Below, in pieces: positions 57,851 to 64,000 of a stretch of DNA of 64,000 nucleotides. Numbering within the stretch: the stretch's first letter is position 1; the number at the start of each line of letters is the position of its first letter. The position numbers were made by a program, and so were the translations under genes. This DNA comes from Peltaster fructicola (taxonomy: Eukaryota; Ascomycota; Dothideomycetes): positions 1,550,001-1,614,000 of the forward strand of contig CP051139.1 in the NCBI GenBank assembly GCA_001592805.2, in the 5' to 3' direction. Under the pieces are notes generated by a model. The model saw nothing but the letters and a program-made list of their open reading frames with translations, was not told the origin of the DNA and did not search any database.

Positions 57851-59896
57851 CTACCACATTCGACCAATGTCGTCAACAGCATCAATAGCACTCTCGACTG
57901 CACGCCTGCTTGATGTAGTAGCGATGGTCGCTGCTGTCTGTGCCCATCTCGCAGGCTGTCGGATCGTGTGATAGGCATGGCGTGAGTGTTCGCTGACAGT
58001 TTGCCGCGCCGGTCGAGCATACGACCGTACTTGCGGCTCGACGCCCATGATCCAGTTCAGAACCACATTCGCAGCCCAGGACAGCCACTTCAGCGCTGGT
58101 CGCCAAGCCGGACGAAATGGTCTGAAGAGCAAGGTTGGAATCACGAATGGGAATACCGGAGCGTCAGGATTGACACCGTAGCCCACCATCTTGTAAGCAT
58201 ACCTTGGCTGACAGTACTGCGCGCAGAGTGTCAGTTCCAAGATGTACCAGCAGAGCCAGGTGAACAGGATCGCACCAAGTCGAGTCAGCCTGATACCAGT
58301 GAGCTTTGTAGGATCCCGGAGCCAGAAGTTGCTTCGAAACTCGATCCAAAGACCTCGCCAGACACCAGTGTACATTCTACCACAGCTGTCGCATACAAGC
58401 TCGCCATTCGAGGTCAAAGTGACATTTCGAGGATTGGACAGCTTTGATATGCCCGGCTTGATGCTGCTTGATGAGCACTTTGATCCGCTCACGGTCTGGG
58501 CGTCCTGCTGCGATATCACCGCTTTGATTATGTGCTTGTTGAGAGCTTCTCTTGCTCTATGTTCTTGTTGATCAGTGCTAGTTGATTTGCCGAGTACGAC
58601 ATGGTCTTCCTCTGTTGTCTTTATTGTACGCTTCGGATCTTCGGTAATCTGAAGTTGGTCATCGGAGCTCGTTGTCTCTTGCATTGACCTTGTGGAGGGT
58701 TTGCCAAGCTTGCTGTCGTCCTTCGCCTGAGTAATGACATCGCCTGCCACAGAATCAGTCCGTCTTTCAGGTGCTGGTTCAGGCTTTGTGGCAGGAGCCA
58801 TGATGTCTTTCATAGCAGGGCTGGAGTTCTCGTTATCAGGCCGATTAGGAGCATCGGATTGCTTGTTGATCTTGGGAGTATCGATCCATCCTCCGGTAAC
58901 CATTGGGGTAGGTGGCTCAAACGGGGCATCCTTACTCGCTGTCTTCTGCTGCATCGGCTCCAGCATCCCAGATCTTGGCAATCTAGATGTGTGCGTCGCT
59001 ACGTCTACAAGATCTCCTATCGGTTTCTGGCCGTCCCCAACGGGCTGTTGTCGTTGGTGTAGCATCCTTATGTCGGTATCTTTGACCGGCAAAGGTTGCA
59101 AGGGTTCCCTGCCTCTCAACTGCTGAGGAGCATTCTCTTTGTCGCTTGTCGAGTCGAAGTCATCGTCAATGTGCAACTCTTTCTCTTTGCTATGGACGGC
59201 TGGTCTGGATGTTCTCGGAATCGTGGATCTTGAGACAATCTTCATGCGAACAGCCTGATCAACTCCACCCGACTTATGTTCCGTATTTGCAGGGGTTGAT
59301 GCGAGTAGCGACAGATCCGAAAAGTCTTCCTTGTTGGCTTTGATGATCTCGCTCAACCTTGAATTCATGGTCCGTAAAGAGGTTGGTCGCGCAAGAGGAC
59401 GCCTGCGTCTCATAGACGGAGGCGTATCTTCAACTGAGATGTGCTGATCATCCTGCACGTCAGACGGTGCATTGTGACGCCTCAGAGTTGTCGTCTTGGT
59501 CGATGCAACATCTATCTCCAATGCTTCTGCGCTGACTGGTATCTTCGAGGATCGTGTCCAGTCCCTAGCTGGCCTCGTCTTTCTAGCCCATCCTTGCGGC
59601 ACATTGAGCGCAGGCTCGACTTCAAATGCAGTTTTGATCTCGACGTCTCTCGTGAGATGAGGTATCGTCTCTATCGCCCGTGGTTCTCTGCTCCTTAGGC
59701 GGCTGCTAAGAGCAGATCGTGACGTGGGCCTGTCCAGGTCGCCTTGCGCTCCACGAAGCAGATTTTGTATGCGCCTAGCATCTTTCTCATGTCGCAGTAT
59801 CGCTCTTCCAAGTGTGTCTGTATCTTCCAAATTACTGAGATCGGAGCCGCCTGAGCCTGAGCGGTTGTCGTCGTCGTGCACCTTCACCTTCTGCAT
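57851..59896 (-). CDS. Membrane-anchored disordered protein with VTGGWIDTP motif
   Basis: A single 681-residue exon from ATG 59896 (MQKVKVHDDDNR). About 500 residues are disordered, acidic/basic mixed and Ser/Thr-rich, with an early charged helix (ILRHEKDARRIQNLLRG). The motif PTPMVTGGWIDTPK lies in the middle. Near 500-510 a CxxC pair (VCDSCGRMY) precedes WRGLWIEFRSNFWLRDP, then a hydrophobic helix (ILFTWLCWYILELTLC) and a second hydrophobic stretch around FPFVIPTLLF. The end is basic and aromatic. The VTGxWIDTP motif recalls fungal proteins with spindle-pole-body Cut12-like annotation, and a C-terminal anchor would fit the nuclear envelope. This is a guess; the gene itself is well supported by length and composition. 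It is divergent from ArpC5 with 295 bp between starts. Confidence 0.72.
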   Translation of the reverse strand: MQKVKVHDDDNRSGSGGSDLSNLEDTDTLGRAILRHEKDARRIQNLLRGAQGDLDRPTSRSALSSRLRSREPRAIETIPHLTRDVEIKTAFEVEPALNVPQGWARKTRPARDWTRSSKIPVSAEALEIDVASTKTTTLRRHNAPSDVQDDQHISVEDTPPSMRRRRPLARPTSLRTMNSRLSEIIKANKEDFSDLSLLASTPANTEHKSGGVDQAVRMKIVSRSTIPRTSRPAVHSKEKELHIDDDFDSTSDKENAPQQLRGREPLQPLPVKDTDIRMLHQRQQPVGDGQKPIGDLVDVATHTSRLPRSGMLEPMQQKTASKDAPFEPPTPMVTGGWIDTPKINKQSDAPNRPDNENSSPAMKDIMAPATKPEPAPERRTDSVAGDVITQAKDDSKLGKPSTRSMQETTSSDDQLQITEDPKRTIKTTEEDHVVLGKSTSTDQQEHRAREALNKHIIKAVISQQDAQTVSGSKCSSSSIKPGISKLSNPRNVTLTSNGELVCDSCGRMYTGVWRGLWIEFRSNFWLRDPTKLTGIRLTRLGAILFTWLCWYILELTLCAQYCQPRYAYKMVGYGVNPDAPVFPFVIPTLLFRPFRPAWRPALKWLSWAANVVLNWIMGVEPQVRSYARPARQTVSEHSRHAYHTIRQPARWAQTAATIATTSSRRAVESAIDAVDDIGRMW

Positions 59897-60191
59897 TGCA
59901 CTATTTCATAGAGCAGATGCGGACCATCGCACGATCGAAGAGGTCGCTTCAAGGATACTTGACGTTCGAGTCTGGTCGCTGTTGGAAATGCTTGCGTATA
60001 ATCCGGATGTCGTTTGAGTTGCAGGTCGCGTCTCGCGTGTTGTGCTTCAAGCGCGTGAGGCTCAAGCGAAGCGAGACGCTGCAGCCAGTGGGGCCCTTCT
60101 CTTGAGACCTACGCAATGACATCTGCGCAAGCACAACGACTGACAGCTTTGTGAGAAACTCGAGCAGGCTTGGCTCAACCCGCATGTGAAG

Positions 60192-60859
60192 ATGGCGCAT
60201 ATCAATTGGCGAACGATTAACGTGGATGCACTCGATCCAGAAACCTCATACAACTTCGACCTCACCACTCTCACACCAGCTGTCGAGCCAATTTCCACCG
60301 CAGACGTTCAGACTCTCGATGGCCAGATCAGACAACTCATAAGAGCTGGACAGTCAGAAGAAGCTCTAAGGGGAGCATTGGAGAACGCGCCGTATGGAGC
60401 CGACGAGCAAGGCAAGGTCGGGCCACAGCACTCGATACTACCGCTGCAGGACTGACGACAAGACAGGCATTACATCTCAGCGTGGTCACAGAGATCCTAC
60501 AGTCGATACGGCAGACTGAGATGACACCTATACTGCAAAGGATCAGCCAGAGTGAGGGCGGGTCGATCGTATGCGACACATTAATGAAATACCTCTACAA
60601 GGGCATGGCACAAGGACAACCCGGCGCTGGCAAGAGCAACACCACATCACAAGCTACTGGCTTCACGCAAGCAGCCGGACGAAACTTCTCAAGCGGCGAG
60701 GGTGGGTCACAGGCGATGAGTGTCTTCTTGAGCTGGCACGAAAAGGTATGTTTACGAGCTGGCGTTGCGCATCGACCAAATCTAACTCGTCGGTAGCTTG
60801 TCGAGATCGCTGGTCCAGGAAGTATTGTCAGAGTCATGTCTGACCGGAGAACCGTATGA
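60192..60859 (+). CDS. ARC15: Arp2/3 complex 16-kDa subunit (ArpC5)
   Basis: A subunit of the Arp2/3 complex that nucleates branched actin at endocytic patches. Exons 60192..60416, 60467..60745 and 60797..60859; introns 50 and 51 bp; 188 residues. I start at ATG 60192 (MAHINWRTINVD); the frame upstream begins only with GTG. Conserved parts: NWRTINVDALDPE at the N-terminus, the helical ALHLSVVTEILQSIR, then VCDTLMKYLYKGMA, VFLSWHEKLVEIAGPGSIVR and the terminus RVMSDRRTV, which is completed only by the third, 63-bp exon. The insertion of about 35 residues rich in Gly/Ser/Thr before SVFLSWHEK matches fungal versions. The fit in length and ending makes this secure. Confidence 0.92.
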
Positions 60860-61490
60860 TGGATGCATTGCTGCCGACGCCTTACAACGACAATCATGCT
60901 GTGGCTAGCACATATGTTGAACGAGTAGATCATGGGTCCCAGCCAGTTCCGGGAATCAGGCGAAGCCGCGGCGCATGAGTATGCATAGAAGTCATACCTG
61001 GCACGAACAAGCATAACCTGGAAGTAACTCGATAGCTCAATGCAGTCGGAAAGGACGTCTGATCATCTTCGAGCGGCCGAGCAGGCATGACCACTGTTGA
61101 AGCGTGCGAAGATCTGAACAGATCAAATGATCCATGTTCTCCAACCACCTGAAATGCTATTGCAGCCAAATTCGAAGCCATGCTCTAAGTAACGCACGCT
61201 CGTGCTTCGAGCTACTGAGTGACATTCTTGCCACTACCAGCCACCACACGCTTCCACCACTACAACCACCTCCAGCCACTCCAATTGTACAAATAGAACA
61301 TCGGCCTCAAAGATGTCTCTCCTAATCTCAATCCCGTATCCTCAAGCTCAGACACTACGAAGCACCATCTCGTCGTTTGTAAATACAGAAAATCGACGCA
61401 GCGCGACCTTGCCTCTTCTGAGACCATACAGCTTGCGATCGGAATAATATCACGATACGAAGCTGACGACTACGGAGAGCTCCAACGGCG
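60860..61490. other. Intergenic, ArpC5 3' side and promoter of secreted protein
   Basis: 631 bp between two plus-strand genes. The part near 61230-61290 is CA/CCA-rich (CACCACTACAACCACC-like), as is common in fungal promoters. No further gene is supported. Confidence 0.45.
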
Positions 61491-62282
61491 ATGTACACTT
61501 CCGTCTTATCAAGTGCTACAGCCTTGCTCTTCCTCGCGACACACTCATACGCATTGCCCAACCCAGCGCCAACTTATTCGGTGGTTGACGTGGATGGCGG
61601 ACGAAATGGCGCGGGTTCTGGTGCAGCGCAGACATCTGTGACTGTCTATCAGACGATAACAGCATCGGCTCCTCCTCAGGCTACGATATCGGTCACTGTC
61701 ACTGCATATGGCACAACAACAGCGCTGGCAGCCCCATCAATCACCACAGTCACCATCACCGAACTACAAACCGAGACAGCATTGGCCGTGCCGTCCACCA
61801 CCACAGTCACAGTCACTGAGCATGACTCGATGTCAGCGCTGGGTAATCCATCGACTGTCACTGTTACGACTCCGCAAGTTCAAAGCTACACGGTTACAAT
61901 CTACACGAACTCAGACCTGGCGGGCTCCTCTACACAGCCAGTGTGGATGGACCCTTCTATGACCAGCAGTCCCCCACTTCCTACAGATGTAGCCACGTCC
62001 GCGGTGCCTGTGCTTATCAGTCTCGTGACAAACCTAGTGGAGACTACTGTTGTCGTCACCAGCACAGAATCGGCATCTTCGACAACATACTACGACAATG
62101 GTCTGTGGCATACATCATACCCTGTTGAGACAGTACCAACCACCGGAACCACGATGTCGACCGCTTACGTCCAGTCGACCATCGCTCAGGTGGCTTCTTC
62201 GTCCGCTAAGATGACTCTTCCAGCATTACCTTCAGCTTCTGGATTGAGCCGTAGAGGTCGAAGTGGTCGACGTGGTGCTTAG
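61491..62282 (+). CDS. Secreted Thr/Ser-rich protein with tandem repeats
   Basis: A single 263-residue exon from ATG 61491. A classical signal peptide (MYTSVLSSATALLFLATHSY) is likely cut after about residue 21. The mature protein is rich in Thr, Ser, Val and Ala, with almost no Cys. Residues 65-121 are three consecutive 19-residue repeats. A later TLVTNLVETTVVVTSTES-type beta-rich region and a Tyr-rich YYDNGLWHTSYP follow. The C-terminus is basic (LSRRGRSGRRGA) and lacks the hydrophobic tail of GPI proteins, so a freely secreted or wall-associated mannoprotein-like product is more likely than an anchored one. Heavy O-glycosylation is expected. I know no named family for it. Possible Kex2-type RR sites lie near the end. 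Confidence 0.72.
   Translation: MYTSVLSSATALLFLATHSYALPNPAPTYSVVDVDGGRNGAGSGAAQTSVTVYQTITASAPPQATISVTVTAYGTTTALAAPSITTVTITELQTETALAVPSTTTVTVTEHDSMSALGNPSTVTVTTPQVQSYTVTIYTNSDLAGSSTQPVWMDPSMTSSPPLPTDVATSAVPVLISLVTNLVETTVVVTSTESASSTTYYDNGLWHTSYPVETVPTTGTTMSTAYVQSTIAQVASSSAKMTLPALPSASGLSRRGRSGRRGA
61683..61853 (+). repeat. Three tandem 57-bp coding repeats
   Basis: Encodes three 19-residue units at residues 65-83, 84-102 and 103-121 of the secreted protein. Each begins TxxVTVT-like, has a variable middle and ends in a LAxPS or LGNPS block. The units are diverged but in register with no gaps. Confidence 0.7.
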
Positions 62283-62593
62283 GAATTAAGTTAGGACATC
62301 TCTCGACACACTGAAGCCAGCTACAGTCAGCGATGCATGGTGGTAGCCATGACGAGTGCTTCGCGAGAGATTGCATTGTTGGAGTTAAATGATTGACGAT
62401 ATGGTGCTCTGCTAGTGCAGCCAAAGAGCAAATGTAATAACGGTTAGAATATAGAACGCCAAAGTAGTGTCCACCTCATTGGTACTGAAGTCTGCTTGTC
62501 CCAGTCGTGGTGTCCAACCTCGTGTGCAAGTGAGCTTCCAACCAGTCTCGTCCGAAGGGCAATCCTACTATTCATTCGTTTTGTGTTCGCTCA
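62283..62593. other. Intergenic between secreted protein gene and right-end locus
   Basis: 311 bp between two converging loci. No gene, repeat or RNA is seen. Confidence 0.35.
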
Positions 62594-63243
62594 TCAACTC
62601 TCCACACGCAGCTCCTGCACATATGTCTCGCTGGCAAGCTTGAAGTCGTCGCTACCAGGACTAGGCACAAAGAGAACCTTGGCTCGACAGATCGACCGCA
62701 CCTCGTTGCCTGTCTGAAGCAAACCAGATACTCGATCGAAATTGCTTCTGCTTGTCGCGGAGTATACATGCTCGCTGACGAAGGGAGTACTACCGTGTCT
62801 CGTGAGCTCAACCATGCCCTCACCACATGCATTCATATCTGCTTCCTCGATATAACTGTCTTCATGGTATGCACCCCTGACTTGATCATGTCGACCTTGT
62901 CAATTAGTAGTCTGGACGAGCTGCACATAGCTCCATCGTGCCATGTGATGCAGCGTTGTCGACAATCGACGCTCTGTGATGAGAGCATCTCGCGCGAGCT
63001 CTGATACTTGCCAGTGGCAGATCTGCAAATAGGATGCTTCGGATTGTAGGTGCTGCTCATGAGCTTCATGGTTCGCCAAGCATCATTTCGAAACCCCTTC
63101 CTGGAATCCAAAGGCACAGCACGAAGCTCGCGGCTTAGGGTGTCAGCGCGGCAGGATGGCTTCACGAAGGACTGTGAGATCTGATCAAGATCGTTGTAGG
63201 AGAGACTAATGGTATTCGGTGTACGGTTCTCCTTGAGCGGCAT
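62594..63243 (-). CDS. Unrecognised two-exon locus, boundaries uncertain
   Basis: Two adjoining minus-strand open frames look coding. The upstream one starts at ATG 63243 (MPLKENRTPNTISLSYNDLD) and stays open to about 62833. The downstream one reads EDSYIEEADMNACGEGMVEL, continues through HGSTPFVSEHVYSATSRSN and ends LRVES at TGA 62594. They are in different frames, so an intron is needed. Donor candidates such as GTATCA around 62990 exist, but I could not choose a pair that gives a family-like join. No domain is recognised. It might also be a decayed gene or two separate ones. The extent is therefore an envelope, not an exact CDS. Confidence 0.35.
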
Positions 63244-63469
63244 GACATCGCGCTATCGCGCTCGCAGACACTTCGAAATAGTAGTTGGTCAAGTCAAAGC
63301 CGTGTAGATGATGGAGTGAACACAGGACTTGTCAAGAGCGTGCCGCATCCGTTCGTCCCTGATCACTGCGCAGTGATATCAGCACACCACCTACCTTGGT
63401 CTGTCTGGTTATAACTTGCCCTTATTCCTCTTGCTCAGGACACAAAAGTGCTCAGGCGCATGCGCCGTC

Positions 63470-63839
63470 CTAAGACCCTCGTCTGTACCGCTCACATTCC
63501 AGCGCAATAGTAGCTTTATCATGGTCTGGATCGTGGATTAACGCAAGGTCCAGTCGGTGACGTAGTCTTGCTACTCGCTGCGGTCGATCAGCTAGCAGTA
63601 GCTTCTCAATCAGATCGGGATCACATCAACAGACATTGTAGGAGCTGGGTCACCAATGGAAAATGCTCATAGCAGTGTACGTCCTTCGAGTGTAGTCCTC
63701 CTGCTGAGACGATGATGCGTTCGAAAGGCCAGCCTCTTGCAGTGCCGCTGGCTGGCAGCGAAGAACTCAATAACGTTGGGCGTGTTGCCTGCACAAGGCA
63801 GCGGAGAAGTTGTGGTATTGTGAGGCCGTATTCACTCAT
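63470..63839 (-). CDS. Unrecognised small locus at right edge
   Basis: A minus-strand frame from ATG 63839 (MSEYGLTIPQLLRCLVQ) reads through SLPASGTARGWPFERIIV. A 49-bp intron (GTGACC...TTGAG, about 63582-63630) would join it in frame to KLLLADRPQRVARLRHRL and HDPDHDKATIALECERYRR, with a stop at 63470-63472. The intron length fits the other genes here, but the donor is weak. The helix-rich downstream part has a coding look. No family is recognised, and the gene may begin further right, outside or near the window edge. Confidence 0.3.
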
Positions 63840-64000
63840 CCGTGGGCACGCGAGGTTTTGAAGAGGATTGGCACTGTCTTCTCAGCAGATCTACCATCAA
63901 TCTACAGACAGCAGGCTCTAACCCCTTCCGGGAAAGGCCGGGTGGATCAATCGTTGATGATCTACAGCAGGCACGCCAGGAACCAAGCTTTTAGCTGGCC

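Noticed and set aside
57986-58447. 153-codon plus-strand frame
   Set aside because: Antisense to the well supported single-exon gene 57851-59896.

Overview
The window is nuclear DNA of a filamentous ascomycete (Pezizomycotina; a Dothideomycete is my guess, not shown). Genes are dense and lie on both strands. They carry few, very short spliceosomal introns (42-55 bp, GT...AG, usually with a CTAAC/CTGAC-like branch site). Many single exons exceed 1 kb. The proteins match fungal families such as Tof1, Yak1, Tad2, SidA, SidC and a betaine lipid synthase. I found no tRNA, rRNA, CRISPR array, transposon or viral relic.

Layout. 1-9.4 kb holds metabolism and housekeeping genes: a 5'-truncated betaine lipid synthase (BTA1), guanine deaminase (GUD1), an Hsm3-like proteasome chaperone candidate, phosphoacetylglucosamine mutase (PCM1) and mitoribosomal protein mL40. 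9.4-31.5 kb is a three-gene hydroxamate siderophore cluster: a 4,837-residue ferrichrome-type NRPS (sidC/NPS2 family, minus strand), a divergent ABCB-type full ABC transporter, and L-ornithine N5-monooxygenase (sidA). Each of the two intergenic regions inside the cluster carries one perfect ATCWGATAA site, the consensus of the iron-responsive GATA repressor SreA. I found no other copy by eye in the window.

31.7-47 kb: a mitochondrial-type 3-hydroxyacyl-CoA dehydrogenase, replication fork protein Tof1, the kinase Yak1, tRNA adenosine deaminase subunit Tad2, a single-pass membrane protein of a fungal family, and HMG-CoA synthase. 47-64 kb: a DUF1765-like protein, a PAQR/Izh membrane receptor, a tubby-C-terminal-like protein, a CSN8/PSMD8-like protein, a DUF2235 hydrolase, a membrane-anchored disordered protein, Arp2/3 subunit ArpC5, a secreted Thr/Ser-rich protein with three 19-residue repeats, and two poorly resolved loci at the right edge.

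How the genes work together. SidA should make N5-hydroxyornithine. A separate acyltransferase, not in this window, would acylate it. The NRPS would assemble three hydroxamate units and small amino acids into a ferrichrome-type peptide, and the ABC transporter may move the siderophore or a related compound. The other genes look like an ordinary chromosomal neighbourhood. Two tail-to-tail gene pairs have only 2 bp between their stop codons. Exon boundaries were deduced by eye from splice signals, frame continuity and remembered family conservation; no search or RNA data was used.
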